Source of the DNA: Tridacna crocea
Taxonomy: Eukaryota; Mollusca; Bivalvia; Cardiida; Cardiidae
Length of the DNA stretch: 64,000 nt
Direction: 5' to 3'
NCBI GenBank assembly: GCA_943736015.1
Contig: OX031056.1
Coordinates: 67,297,277 to 67,361,276 of the forward strand
Shown here: positions 42,384 through 53,533 of the stretch, one piece after another
Numbering within the stretch: position 1 is the stretch's first letter
How the letters are laid out: the number at the start of each line of letters is the position of its first letter
Translations under genes and position numbers: made by a program
The notes under the pieces: model-generated
The model's database searches: none
Told to the model about the DNA's origin: nothing
The model's input: the letters and a program-made list of their open reading frames with translations, nothing else

Positions 42384-42830
42384 AGAGGTCCAAGATGTTC
42401 TGTCACCTGTTGAAAGAAGTATGTCAACAGCAGCTTCAGAAAGTTCCAACAGACAGCTGTCAACAGTCACCCAACCAACAACTAGTCTTCATGTAGAGAT
42501 CCATTCATCCAATTTCAGCAGTAGCCAAACATTCCAATATTCAGCTGTTAACAGTCAACCAGCCAACAACTAGTCTTGAAGCAGACATCCCTGCATTGGA
42601 TATAGACAGTGACAGTAATTCAATCAAACGTCCCAACAGTCAACAGTCAACCAGCCTACAACCAGTTTTAGGGCAGAAATCCATCCATCAAATATAGACA
42701 GTGACAGTAATCCACCTAATCATTCAAACAGTCAACTGTCAATATTTAGTTAACCGGCCAAGAACTAGTTTTGAAGTAAAAATCCCTGCTTTGGATATAT
42801 AGAGAGTGACAGTAATCCAACATTTTTCAT
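42384..42830 (+). pseudogene. Decayed coding exon with Ser/Thr-rich tandem units
   Basis: After CTTTTTCCAG, a plausible splice acceptor, the translation reads VQDVLSPVERSMSTAASESS, then NRQLSTVTQPTTSLHVEI. The following DNA holds three to four degenerate units of about 105-115 bp whose translations, in shifting frames, are variants of QPTTSLEADIPALDIDSDSN. Stops and shifts break every frame by 42830. The composition (S, T, Q, N, D) suggests a disordered tail. It may be a downstream exon of the SET-like pseudogene at 39461, by proximity and strand only. It could also be an unrelated gene remnant. Confidence 0.5.
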
Positions 42831-42959
42831 TTTTTTGTGTACATCATGATGGCAGTGGGATAAAGCTTTGTTAAGCACTGCCTTCTATCGGATTGTAATC
42901 TATATACCTTGATGGAAAACACCTTTGTGGATGTCTTATACATGATGATTATATATTTT

Positions 42960-43915
42960 TAACATTTTTTATGCCCCTGCATCAAGTGATTGGGGCATAT
43001 TGTTTTACCATTGTCTGTCTGTCTTTCCCTCTGTCAGCAAAACTTAGCAGAAAAACTTAACATTTCCACTTACTTCAATGAATGAATAGTGTTTTATGGC
43101 CCGTCGACAACTTAGGTCATATTGGGCGCACTTACTTAGTAAACAATAATGCGAGGTGAAAATAACATACATTTACAACAACATAAGACAAACATGATAA
43201 ATGAGGTGTGGATGAAACACAAAATGATGCCCCTTTTGTCGCCTTTTACGACATGCATGCTGTCACTTTTGTTCCACCAGATGAAATGGCAGATGTGACG
43301 ATCGCGGGACTGCAGTGGTTTATTCTTATACCCCCGATTAAACCACACGGGGTCCCACAGGCCAATTGATTCCCATTCCAAACCCTATTTACATCAAGAA
43401 AAAAAAAATATATATAGGATTTGGAATAAGAACTACCCAGCCTGCTGCAAGCCTACGAATTACGAGGAAAGCAGCCGTTTGTCTCTAATTTTAGTCGCCT
43501 TCTACGACATGCCATAGAGAAAGGCCGAGGTCCTATTCTATAAACTAAAAAACCCCCGGGACCCCACGGGGAGTCCACTTACTTCAAGGCTATTCAAGAA
43601 ACAAAGATGATATTTGGTATTTAGGTATACCTCATCAATATGCATCTAATGAGGGTTATATGTCCAAGGTCAAGGTCAAAATTTTAAACCCCATTATCTT
43701 AAAAAAAATCCTATCAAAACTTAACTAAAGAACTTAATATTCCCCATTACTTCAAGGCTTTGCAAGATGCAAGGTTCATATTTGGTATGTAGGTGTATCT
43801 CATTGTTATGCATCTGCTGGTGACAAGTTCAAGGTCATCTGTCAATGTCATTTATGAAGGTCACACTTCTTAAAATTAGCTATTACGGGGGTATTAGTGT
43901 TTCACAAACACATCT
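42960..43915 (+). repeat. Bivalve-type dispersed repeat interrupted by a SINE
   Basis: It begins TATGCCCCTGCATCAAGTGA and GGGGCATATTG, then TCTGTCTTTCCCTCTGTC. After the insertion at 43079-43573 it resumes with CTTCAAGGCTATTCAAGAAA and ATGTCCAAGGTCAAGGTCAA, ending near CACAAACACATCTTGTTTTC. Confidence 0.7.
43079..43573 (-). mobile_element. Dimeric SINE-like retroposon with 14-bp TSD
   Basis: Flanked by TCCACTTACTTCAA (43065-43078 and 43574-43587). On the minus strand two units each contain GGGACCCCGTG or GGGGTCCCGGGGG-like text followed by ATGTCGTA(A/G)AAGGCGAC; the 3' side ends in a TTCATTCA-like tail. The TGTCGTA...GGCGAC motif is widespread in mollusc SINEs as I know them. The A9-type run near 43400 separates the units. 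Confidence 0.8.
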
Positions 43916-44809
43916 TGTTTTCTTAGTTATACTTTAAAGGATTATGTCCAGGGTATTACTTTTAAGGTATAGATAGTTTTAGAAATCGAAACTCCATAAT
44001 CCATACTCCATTAGAACAAACCTAGGAAAAGTCTGACTTGATTTTTAGTGATGTTCCATTCACAAGGTGTCAGTGGGGGTATATGTCAGCTCGTGACAGT
44101 TGTAGTTTCATCTGTTTGGAAAGTTTTCTTTCAAGTGATGCATTGGTTTAACTTTCATGTTGCACACTATTGACATCCAATTGCTGTGCACATTTGAATA
44201 TGAATAAGAATTAAATCCCTATTTAGCTTTTCGTGACTGTATATTACTGAAATGGAATAAACTTGCTTTCACTTTTGAATCTTTCATTAGATTAGACCAG
44301 CTGTTTGCAGGGAAAACCCAAGGTATTGCTATTGCATTGGCATTGTTATTGTGCAAAATCTTTCAAGTTTTGCAAAAAAATCTGAAGTTTGAAAATATTT
44401 ACTTTAAACTCAGAATATGTGTTCTCTATCAAAGGACAGTGCATTTTAAGGGAAGTAACTCAAAGTAGTGTAATTATGTTACAGGTATGCAGCTTTTTAG
44501 CTCGACTGTTTTGGAACAAAAAGTCAAGGTAGTGTCATCACACTTGTGTCATTGGATTTGTAGGCATTGGCGGCATGGTTGTTGACGTGACAAACTTTAA
44601 CCTTGGCTATACCTCGCTTATATCTGAAGATATTTACTTGAAACATGGAAGATATGTTTACTATCTAAAGAGCAATCTATACTAACAAGGGAGATAACTT
44701 TAAATGCATTTTTGCCAGAATTATTCCCCTATTTTGACTTAGAATTTTTCACTATCCAGGACCTATAGCCGAGCGTAGCACCCACTTGCAGTGCTCTTGT
44801 TACCTCACC
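43916..44809. other. Mixed intergenic, dispersed repeat end
   Basis: 44490-44805 runs from TTTTTAGCTCGACTGTTTTG to CCTATAGCCGAGCGTAGCAC, an element with loosely inverted ends (AGCTCGACT / AGCCGAGCG). The first 570 bp were not recognised. Confidence 0.5.
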
Positions 44810-45560
44810 TGAGCACACAATGCTCTTGCGATTGTTGATGTCTGTTGTGCATCCTCCAGTTGTCTTAGACAGTTCTGGTGTAAACAATACAGTGGTCACA
44901 ATCTAGGCTCGTTCATTGTGAAACTTGCTCAGAAAGTTTATCTTGTTAACATCTAGATCAAGTTTGAACATGGTTTTGGCTGGATCAAAAAATATTTCAC
45001 AACGTAAAATCTAAAAAAAATCTTGTTAACGTTCCAGACAATATTGTCTCATTCTTATTCACTGTGCAACTTGCTAAGAATGTTGCTGTCAAAGATATCT
45101 TGTCAAGATTGAATATTGGTCTGGCCTGGTCAAAAAGTAGGTCACTAGGTCAAATCTAAGAAAAAAGATTGTTAGCACTCTTGAGGTCACAATTTTGTCT
45201 CATTCTTATTCACGGTGCAACTTGCTCAGAATGTTAATAAAAAGTAGGTCGCTAGGTCAAATCTAAGAAAAAACATTGTTAACACTCAAGGGACCACAAT
45301 TTATGCTCAATCGTGAATCTTGCTCAGTGTTTTCAAGGCCAACTACTTTTAGCTTGATAAAAAAGTAGGAATAATCTTTTTACAATTTTATCATCGTGAA
45401 TCTTGCTCAGACTTATTAATACTTTAAAGTCCACAATTTTGGCTTATATGCTGTGAAACTTGCTCAGAATATCTATATTGGTGATATCTAGGCCAAGTTT
45501 GAATATGGGTTCAGCTGGATAAAAAGATAGGTCACTGATTCAAATATTTGTGTGCTTATA
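44810..45560 (+). repeat. Bivalve-type dispersed repeat, internally repeated
   Basis: Starts CTCACCTGAGCACACAATGC. It has four to five degenerate units with GTGCAACTTGCTCAGAATGTT and AAAAAGTAGGTCACTAGGTCA (44930-45545). Confidence 0.7.
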
Positions 45561-45699
45561 AGCAAGCAGGTAAATAACGTTATTGCTTTTCAAAAGATAT
45601 TTGGATAGATGTATATTGTATAATGTATGTATGTTAACTTTGCTGATTTATGCAGCTTTCTACTTTCCCGTTTTCATTAGCATGATATATCACCTTTGC

Positions 45700-46050
45700 C
45701 AAATTGTTTTATAAACTTTTTACTAAAGAAGCACCAAAAGTGCATGTTTTCAAAGGCTTTCATTCGAAGAATTATAAGATATTGACATCTCCTTTTGCTA
45801 CAATGTTTTCAAAAGCTTGACACGAAAGTAGCACAAAATATATTAACCTTTATGTCACCTTTTACCACAATATTTCCGATAGCTTGTCCTTTAAAAATGC
45901 ACGCATAGCGATGTTTTCAAAAGCACTGTTCTAAAGAAGGATAAAATGCTTCGTCACCTTTTACCACAATGTTTTCAATAGCTTTTCTCTAAACGAGCGT
46001 AGAAATCACAATGTTTTCAAAAGCATTACTCTAAAAAGTATAAAAGATCG
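45700..46050. repeat. Cluster of PAL half-hairpins
   Basis: CACAATGTTTTCAAAAGC or its variants recurs about five times (near 45800, 45870, 45920, 45970 and 46010), together with CACCTTTTACCACAATG. Only right-arm text is present, so these are degenerate tandem or nested half copies. Confidence 0.55.
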
Positions 46051-47037
46051 TTTGTATATACTGTTATGCAGGCTTTCCAAAGTCTCATGTTAGACAAAAG
46101 AATTTCAAATCTCCCTTATAATGTTTAGTATATAGATGAAGTTGTATTAAAATTTTATGCTGATATCAAATATAAATATAGTACAAAAAGAAAGGTCTAT
46201 ATTTAACAGTAATGTTCTATACTGCGTGCATATCAGGTCACTAGGTGGTATAAAGTCTCATATCAGTCTTTTTATATAAAGTCTCTTTATATGCATTTTC
46301 TATCCTTCGTTAAAAGAAAGAAAAAAAAGTATATGTATTTTCTTAATATAAAATGAACATTGTTTTTCGACAATATGTATGTACATACTTGAAAAGCAGC
46401 CAGTTTCTTAGAAAGATTATTCACGGTGAAGCGTAAGTGTAAAGGAAATCAAGAGAGCATGAATAAGTGCACTTGTTAGTGTGATATAATTGGAGTAATG
46501 TTGAATACGATATAAATACTACAAAAATAATTCAAACTATTCTCTCAGCAATAGAATCATCCCAATTTCGCAAAATAAAATGGACAATGATTTTCATTCA
46601 AAACAGGTCACGTATATTTTTTACTTACAGAATAGCGTTTTCACTCTTTGATTAACTATATAACTCTCTTTCCCTTTTAATAGTTTCAAGTACATGTACA
46701 TGTATATCAAAAGTCACGTTGACTACTACATTGTTTAATTATTGTTATTTTGCAAAATGTACACTGGAGCAAATAAAATCTACATTGGAGCAAATAAAAT
46801 GTATTGTATTGTTTAGATCAATGATGTCTAGGTCAACTTTGAATTTGGGATTAGCCAGGCCTAAAAAGTAGCTCATTTCATTTAATCTTAGACAGATCTC
46901 GTTAAAATCTTAGCAGACACAATTTTCAAGCAATCATAGCAAAACTTGCTAAGTATGTTTATCTTGATGATATCTCAGGCCAGTTTAAGATTGCATTTGG
47001 TATGGTAAAAAAGATCACTAGTTCAAATCATAGATAG
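46051..47037. other. Mostly unrecognised
   Basis: AT-rich. AGCAAATAAAAT is repeated at 46768 and 46790, and 46820-47030 carries more of the 44810-type text (TTGCTAAGTATGTTTATCTT). No gene seen. Confidence 0.45.
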
Positions 47038-47390
47038 AGAGATGCTGTTTGGTGAAGACAATTGTCCCTGCAAACAAAGAGAGAAAAAAGAGATACTCTT
47101 ACGTAAGGACACTTGTCCCTACAAAAAAAAGAGTAAAAGGAGATACCGTTAGGTGAGGACACTTGTCCCTACAAAAAAGAGAGAGAAAAGAGATGCTGTT
47201 ACGTGAGGACACTTGTCCCTACAAAAAAGAGAGTAAAAAGAGATGCTGTAACGTGAGGACACTGTCCCTACAAAAAAGAGAGTAAAAAGAGATGCTGTAA
47301 CGTGAGGACACTGTCCTCACACAGTATGAGAGAAAAAAGAGATTAATGTAACGTGAGGACAATATTGTCCACACAGTGACTCTAGCGACT
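47038..47390 (+). repeat. 50-bp tandem repeat with GTGAGGACA
   Basis: About seven units. ACGTGAGGAC or its variant occurs at 47101, 47151, 47201, 47251 and 47300, each followed by ACTTGTCCCTACAAAAAAGA and AGAGATGCTGT. The last units carry GTCCTCACAC, closing a small palindrome with GTGAGGAC. Confidence 0.9.
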
Positions 47391-47550
47391 CTCTTTTTTT
47401 ATGATGATTTCAAGCCAAAGCCACAACAAGGTTCCTTTTGGATGGTAGAAGTGAAAACTGAAAGAGAGTTATGCGAAAAACACTCAGAAATGGTTGTCCT
47501 CAGATCCCGGTTTTTTGGCTAATGTCCTCTCTATTACGGATTCGTCGGCT

Positions 47551-47597
47551 AGAGAGGGAGGGTAAGAAAGAGAGAGAGAGAAAGAGAGAGAGAGAGA
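47551..47597 (+). repeat. (GA)n microsatellite
   Basis: Interrupted GA repeat. Confidence 0.95.
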
Positions 47598-47773
47598 CCT
47601 TGCTTATTATATACAATGTATGTAAACAAGACTATGTATGTTGTACTTGTCTAATAAAGTATATGTTCTGTTCTGTATTTGGTCAACACTGTAATTATAC
47701 GCTTCATTCTAAAACATTACTGACCAAGGTTCCTATTTGAAATTTGTGGTCAAAATTCTCAATCGTGATTTAT

Positions 47774-48312
47774 TACGTATGTGTTCCCATCATGATATCT
47801 AACATTTATCAGGTATGTGTTCCCATCATGGTAGTTAACATTTATCATGTATGCATTCCCATTATGACAGTTAGCATCTATCATGTATGTGTTCCCATTA
47901 TGATAGTTAACATTTATCAAGTATAAGTGTTCCCATTATGAAAGATAACATCTATCACGTATGTGTTCCCATCATGATAGTTAACAGTTAACATCTATCA
48001 GGTACGTGTTCCCATTATGAAAGTTAACATTTATCAGGTAGGTGTTCCCATTATGACAGTTAGCATCTATCATGTATGTGTTCCCATTATGATAGTTAAC
48101 ATTTATCTGGTACGTGTTCCCATTATGATAGTTAATATTTATCTGGTACGTGTTCCCATTATGACAGTTAGTATCTATCATGTATGTGTTCCCATTGTGA
48201 AAGTTAACATTTATCAGGTATGTGTTCCCATTATGACAGTTAGCATCTATCATGTATGTGTTCCCATCATGATAGTTAACATCTATCATGTACGTGTTCC
48301 CATTATGACAGT
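47774..48312 (+). repeat. 36-bp minisatellite, about 15 units
   Basis: Consensus GTATGTGTTCCCATTATGAC, AGTTAGCATCTATCAT. The period is 36, with a few longer units. As 36 is divisible by three, frames stay open on both strands (a VCVPIMxVxIYH-type repeat on one strand, HNGNTYxI on the other). I treat these ORFs as by-products because both strands are open equally and no flanking coding signal exists. Confidence 0.92.
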
Positions 48313-48519
48313 TTATCGTAATATCAGACAACACAAAAACGTGCAATCTGATCTTTGATCTGCAATGTCTGATAGTTTTTTTTTTTTCGTTCCAATGGAA
48401 TCAACATTGAAACCGATTTAAATTGACTTTTACTATTCAGTGGAAATTTTCGATCCATTTATTTAGCAGTGTGAGGGTTATATAAGAATCTTCTGGAATG
48501 GCAGAAATATGGCCTTAAA

Positions 48520-48720
48520 CACGTGAAAATGGGCATTCGGACAACTGCGCCAAGTGTCTAACTGGATCAGCCTGCGTAGTCCGCTCAGGCTGATCCGAGA
48601 TGACACTTTCCGATCGTGTGTGATTTTCTCCACTGTTGGACAAAATCATTTGTTTACGTTAAGTTTCGTCTCGGATCAGCCAACGCGGACTGAAAATGTT
48701 CGAATGCCCCTCTTCGCGTG
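48520..48720. mobile_element. Family E element, near complete
   Basis: Termini CACGTGAAAATGGGCATTCG and (complement) CACGCGAAGAGGGGCATTCG. The left hairpin (48552-48609) is built on GGATCAGCCTGCG and its complement; a second half-site CTCGGATCAGCC is at 48670. An ORF of 68 codons crossing it is incidental. Confidence 0.8.
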
Positions 48721-49023
48721 TTGCGTGACCTACTTTATAGTATTGATAACGAGTGAATAAAAGGAAAATGGCGACTGGTTAAAAAAATGTAGACATGTTT
48801 ATTTGTTAGGTCTCTGCCTATTTGCATTCAAATTTACGCCGTCTGTGTTTTATTCTAAAAGATATTCCTGGTTTTCTATCGGCTGTAATTTCTCATTTAT
48901 CTAACATGTAACGAATTAACCCTTGCAGAGCACATTAAGTTAAATGAAGATTTCAAACTGATAGTAAACATGAAAATTTCGCTACTTCAAGAACATTTTT
49001 TTGGAGAATAAATATATTCTTAT

Positions 49024-49089
49024 CGGACAGTGTAGATCAAAGATCAGACTGCACATTCTGTGCAGTCTGATCTTGATCTACACTGTCCG
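49024..49089. mobile_element. Family D palindrome (copy 3, near perfect)
   Basis: CGGACAGTGTAGATCAAAGA pairs with TCTTGATCTACACTGTCCG; the centre GCACATTCTGTGC is nearly symmetric. One extra A in the left arm. Confidence 0.85.
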
Positions 49090-49740
49090 CAAAAGGTTAT
49101 TGGGTCCCACTTTACAGCCTAGGGGTTAAGGTGTGCACTTCAGACGTGATTGTTTCAACTTCCGTCACCGAGTTTCCGAGAAATGAATTTTAAAGATGCG
49201 TGAACAATCAAAACGTGCACTTTATCCTTGAAATTCCATCAAACATTAATTTTATGAGTGCTCCAACATTGCCACTTAGAATTAAATTATGCGAATTCTT
49301 ACGCAAATAAAATCAACGGTTTGGAAAGCATAACTGGAAAAGAGGCAAAAATGTTTTGCAAACCAGTCTCTCTTTTTTCCCACAATGATTTTTTTCCAAA
49401 TCATTCCAAAGAATTATTTTCTTCCCGTTTGTGTGACATGATTAGTTTTTCGCTATTCTGAAAAAAAGCAAGTTTGGTAATTCAGTCAAAGTGGCAAATA
49501 GGTAAAAAGATTGTGTTTACCAATCATCGACTGCTTACACAAATAATTAATTTCTTATTTTTCTGAACGTTGTTTCCCGAAATTATCGCATTTAATGTTA
49601 CTATGATTTGTTCAGAACAGTAGTGAAAAACAGCTGTAATTAATGATCAATATAAACGTGTGTCGTTTTTAATCCCTGATGCATCTTTAACACAGTAAGA
49701 TTCCTCGGTAAACTGCGTAGATCATGTTCCGATGATGCGC
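49090..49740. other. Intergenic with a decayed hairpin
   Basis: 49318-49398 (TTTGGAAAGCATAACTGG ... CCCACAATGATTTT) is an eroded PAL relic. The rest is AT-rich. Confidence 0.45.
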
Positions 49741-50086
49741 AATATGATCTTTGATCAACGCTGGTTTCCAGCATTTTCTCCTTTTTCCATATTGTTTTCA
49801 AAAGCGTTCTTTCTTCCTCGGGGTCTTTAAAACTATGTATATAGAGTGGTAATGGGTTAAGTATGATCTTTGATCAACACTGGTTTCCAGCATTTTCTCC
49901 TTTTTCCACATTGTTTTCAAAAGTGTTCTTCCTCGGGGTCTTTAAAACTAGGAGCAGTGTGGTAATGGGTTAAATATGATCTTTGATCAACGCGGGTTTC
50001 CAACATTTTCTCCTTTTTCCACATTGTTTTCAAAGGTGTTCTTCCTCGGGGTCTTTAAAACTAGGTATAGTGTGGTAATGGGTTAA
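49741..50086 (-). repeat. Three tandem PAL half-elements
   Basis: Units at 49741-49860, 49861-49973 and 49974-50086. Each has TATGATCTTTGATCAAC, then (C/G)GGTTTCCAGCATTTTCTCC, the right arm, TCCTCGGGGTCTTTAAAACTA and end A GTGTGGTAATGGGTTAA. The left arm and B half are replaced by a short family D-like segment, so a chimeric half was amplified. Confidence 0.85.
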
Positions 50087-50104
50087 ACTTAAAGATCCAA
50101 CCAT

Positions 50105-50332
50105 TTAACTCCTTACCAAACGACAAAATTTTGGACTAGTCCAAATTGAAAGCATTTGCAGACGACAAATAAATGTGAATCCAAAATATAATTTTTAGTT
50201 TGGGAAGGTAGAAAACATTGTGGGACAAGGAGAAAATGCTGGTTACCAGCATTTTCTCCTTTTCCCACAATGTTTTCAAAAGCTTTCCTTCTCAGGGTCA
50301 TTAAAAGTCGGGATTGTGTGATAAAGAGTTAA
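50105..50332 (-). mobile_element. PAL MITE, intact
   Basis: 228 bp, TTAA to TTAA, 19 bp beyond the tandem halves. Hairpin 50211-50277 with one mismatch (GGGACAAGG). Confidence 0.92.
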
Positions 50333-50488
50333 GCCATGTTTGAGGTCTCGCCTGCAAATGTTCTTTAATTTGGACAAGTCCGAATGGTATAGTCTTACAT
50401 AGGATTTACTGATTGTCTCTAGCCCCTTCGTATCTTACAATACATAACGTGACGAGCAATTTCTCCTTTCACAGTGTCAAGGATAGTA

Positions 50489-50716
50489 TTAATACTTTAC
50501 TCCATAGATACTCATTTCTACACATTGCTTGTAGGAGCTTTTGGAAAACATTGTGACAAAAGGTGAAATTGCTCGTGACGAGCAATTTCACCTTTAGTCA
50601 CAATGTTTTTATGCTATCAATAGGTGGCATATACACATAAGAAACGGCTTCATCCTTGCTATCACTTAGGGTCAATTAGAGATACCATAGAAATGCCTTA
50701 TGGGGTAAAGGGTTAA
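50489..50716. mobile_element. PAL-related MITE, CTCG-centre subfamily (copy 2)
   Basis: Matches 15879-16107 end to end: TTAATACTTTACTCCATAGA, hairpin with GCTCGTGACGAGC, GGGTCAATTAGAGATACCAT and GGGGTAAAGGGTTAA. A half-site CGTGACGAGCAATTTCTCC lies just left at 50450-50468. Confidence 0.9.
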
Positions 50717-51193
50717 GCAAATCTCGTGTGAGGGAAAAAAAGATTTTTTTTGTTCAAGGGTTTTTAGCTCTCTGTCTCCAAATTATTTCAAAAGCTGTGC
50801 ATTATAGTGACTACAAACGGTGATAATCACAAGTTAAATCTTTCTATTCAGGAACTGACCAAATGGCAAAAAGAAAACATCGACCCATGTCAACTTACGT
50901 GGGATTTAGCAGGCTGATATCAGTCGATACTTTCTTGAAGATTCATTTAGCCCCTTTTTCACAGAGCATGACTGAAATATATTTCCTTCCAACCATCAGT
51001 ACTGATACAGACAGAAGAAATGTTCAGTTTTGTGCCATGAATTACAGGACGGTTATTTATCAATCGGCAACTCCCACTTTTTTTCCACGAGAACAGATAT
51101 GACGTCATTATTCCCATTTATTCGTAATGGATTCTTAATCAAAGTGTGCTGTTGACTATGTGACATTTCCAAATGTCTAGAAAAATCTATCAA
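50717..51193. other. No recognised gene
   Basis: ORF 50863-51102 (MAKRKHRPMSTYVGF...) has a plausible basic start but no domain I recognise; no flanking splice or promoter signal was identified. Confidence 0.4.
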
Positions 51194-51680
51194 TTAACTT
51201 CGGTAGACTCATAGGTCATTTTGAGATTTCGCGCGAAGTTAAGGTAAGACCTCTGTAATGCACTTCCGGTGAACATGGGGCAAAAATTTCAATTGGTTGA
51301 TAAATAAGGATTTATGCAGAAATAATATTTTTGCACATTTATAACGGATCAGAAATTCCGTTTTTGTCTATCTTGAAATTATTTTTTGATACTTTTGTTA
51401 GTTTTCTGAAAAGGGAGGTAATTATAATATCTTTTTGAATTGAGAATATAGTGGCTTTAGATTTATAAATGATAAATCAAAGAAGGAAAAAATGGAAAAA
51501 ATAATTCGGTGAAAGTAGTTAATAATACTCATTTTAATTATACCTAATTTTGCAAGATAATATTTTAGTGAAAATAGCTGTTTTCCATTACACAGGTCTT
51601 ACCTTAACTTCGGTAGGCTCATCGGTGATTTTGAGATTCGCACGAAATCTCAAAAGGACCTATGAGCCTACCGAAGTTAA
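51194..51680 (+). mobile_element. Inverted-terminal element, family N
   Basis: TTAACTTCGGTAGACTCATA at the left and TATGAGCCTACCGAAGTTAA at the right; TTAA at both ends suggests a TTAA target. The right side carries a further internal hairpin (51608-51680), in which CTTCGGTAGGCTCATCGGTG faces its complement. GAAGTTAAGGTAAGACCT is also inverted near the right end. No coding capacity. Confidence 0.82.
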
Positions 51681-52831
51681 TTGAAAGCCGGGTCCGCTTG
51701 ATCAGTTGGTTACACACAGCGTTTAACATTACGGGGTCAAACTGGCTCGAGCATATTCTAACCGAGGACTAATGACAATCATCGCAACAAAAAACATTAC
51801 ATTCTTAGAGCTGAACATTCGGCGATGTTAATATGGAATGCGATGCAACAACTTTGTCGTGTCAAATGAACTAAAGGAAGATTCGAAAATCGCAGGAAAA
51901 CAAGATTACAAGTGCACTGGCCGCCGCCATATAACTGAAGTACAGTAATTTTTGGCTATCGTAGGAAACGGGCCTAATCTTATAGAGTTCAATCGATGGA
52001 GGTTAAATTTCGCAGACAAAAACATGTTTGTTTCTAAACGACACCGGATATCCGGTTAAACCATGGATTGTTTTGTCGAAAAAGGGATTGGCGTATGACG
52101 TCATCCAAGAAGGAATCGAATAATCACGAAACTCCACAATTTACTGCCATTGAGTTGTTTACCTAACTATTTCCAAAGCGATAAATTTTACACCCTTTTC
52201 ATCTGAAAGTATTTGCAGACTACAAACCGCGTGCATGGAACTGGCCTTGAAACAATAGAAAGCATAATTGATATTTTTAAAATCTCTTTTTCTTTACGGT
52301 CGTTTGAACATGGAATAGTTAGGTAAAAGGTTTATACTTTTATCTCATATCGGTGGATCCTGATTTTTTTTTACAATCAAGGGAATGCCATGAGATTTTA
52401 AAGACATCGTGGGAAGAAGTAAAACAAAAAGTGTGAACAATATCCTCTAAGTTTTCCACAAAATTTCATGACCTTTTCAAGCGTGATCGGAAATTCAGAC
52501 GAAAACAATTAACTCATTTTCTCGTTAAGCTTTCATGACGGACAAGTCTATAGTTTAGTCGTCTGGGTTCTTTTCAATTCGATTCTGACAGGAACGGCAC
52601 TTTGTAAACATCGTGGAAAATGAGAAAATGCTCCAAATCTACCAAGTATTTTTACCCTTGTAATGTCAAATGCCAAAAATATCACAACATATGAGCAATG
52701 TTCTTGGAAAAGTGAATCGCAGAAGGATCATGAAAATTGCACATTCACAAGTTCATATATACTACTCACAATTTGATAGGGATCATTTACATATTTCAGT
52801 ATGGGTATATATATGTCACAACAATTTTGCA
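51681..52831. other. Mostly unrecognised
   Basis: Weak PAL-like words (GTATTTGCAGACTACAAA at about 52207; AAACATCGTGGAAAATGAG at about 52607) hint at eroded copies. No gene. Confidence 0.4.
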
Positions 52832-53024
52832 TTAACTCTTTAAAACACTATAAAATTCTAGATTTGTCCAAAGCTGAAAGCATTTGCAGACTAAAGACCA
52901 AATGCAACGTACGATATGCTGTTTGTCACAGGAGAAAATGCTGGTATTCAGCATTTTCTCCTTTTCAAACAATGTTTTCCAAAAGCTTCTTTCTCTGTGT
53001 CGGCTTTGTGAGGTAAATGGTTAA
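52832..53024 (-). mobile_element. PAL MITE with deletion
   Basis: 193 bp, TTAA to TTAA. Most of the outer left arm is gone; the inner hairpin GAGAAAATGCTG-GTATT-CAGCATTTTCTC remains. Confidence 0.8.
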
Positions 53025-53520
53025 AGATCCATTTCCACAGGTTTTGTTATAATCAGTGTAGCAATATAACATATTGTAAAACCAGACATGATTATACATG
53101 CCATATACATAGTTCTAGGCTGAATCTAATATGGTGATCCCCAGCAAATTTTGAGTAGCATAAATAATTTAAATATAGAAACAATATGTATAAATTTGAA
53201 TTCAGTACCTCAAAAACTGGAGTATTTCGCCGGACAAATTTATGTCTATGGACATACGGGCGGACGAACGGACGGGCGGACAGCCATGGCGATTCCAGTA
53301 TATCCCCTCCACTTCGTTGTGGGTTGCATAAAAAGAGGGGTGGGGGAGCTACGTGGGATGCTTTAAAAGAGACCCCGGAGATACATGTCCTTCAGGTAGT
53401 ATACAAATCACCAAAAACCCTCGCTTTGCCAAACGCTGCTAAAGATGTATTTTCGCTTTATTTCTTACCGATATTTTATTGGAATCAATGACTGAATGGA
53501 TGGATGGATAGACAAACAGA
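53025..53520 (+). repeat. Dispersed repeat end and unrecognised DNA
   Basis: ACATACGGGCGGACGAACGG and CACTTCGTTGTGGGTTGCAT at 53252-53335 look like the 3' part of a bivalve dispersed repeat. Elsewhere nothing recognised. Confidence 0.4.
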
Positions 53521-53533
53521 TGGTCATGGCCAA

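Noticed and set aside
47774-48312. CRISPR-like array of 36-bp units
   Set aside because: Units are contiguous with no unique spacers, and the window is eukaryotic.
47774-48346. Apparent 113- and 121-codon repeat proteins
   Set aside because: Both strands are open because the minisatellite period is 36 bp; no coding context.
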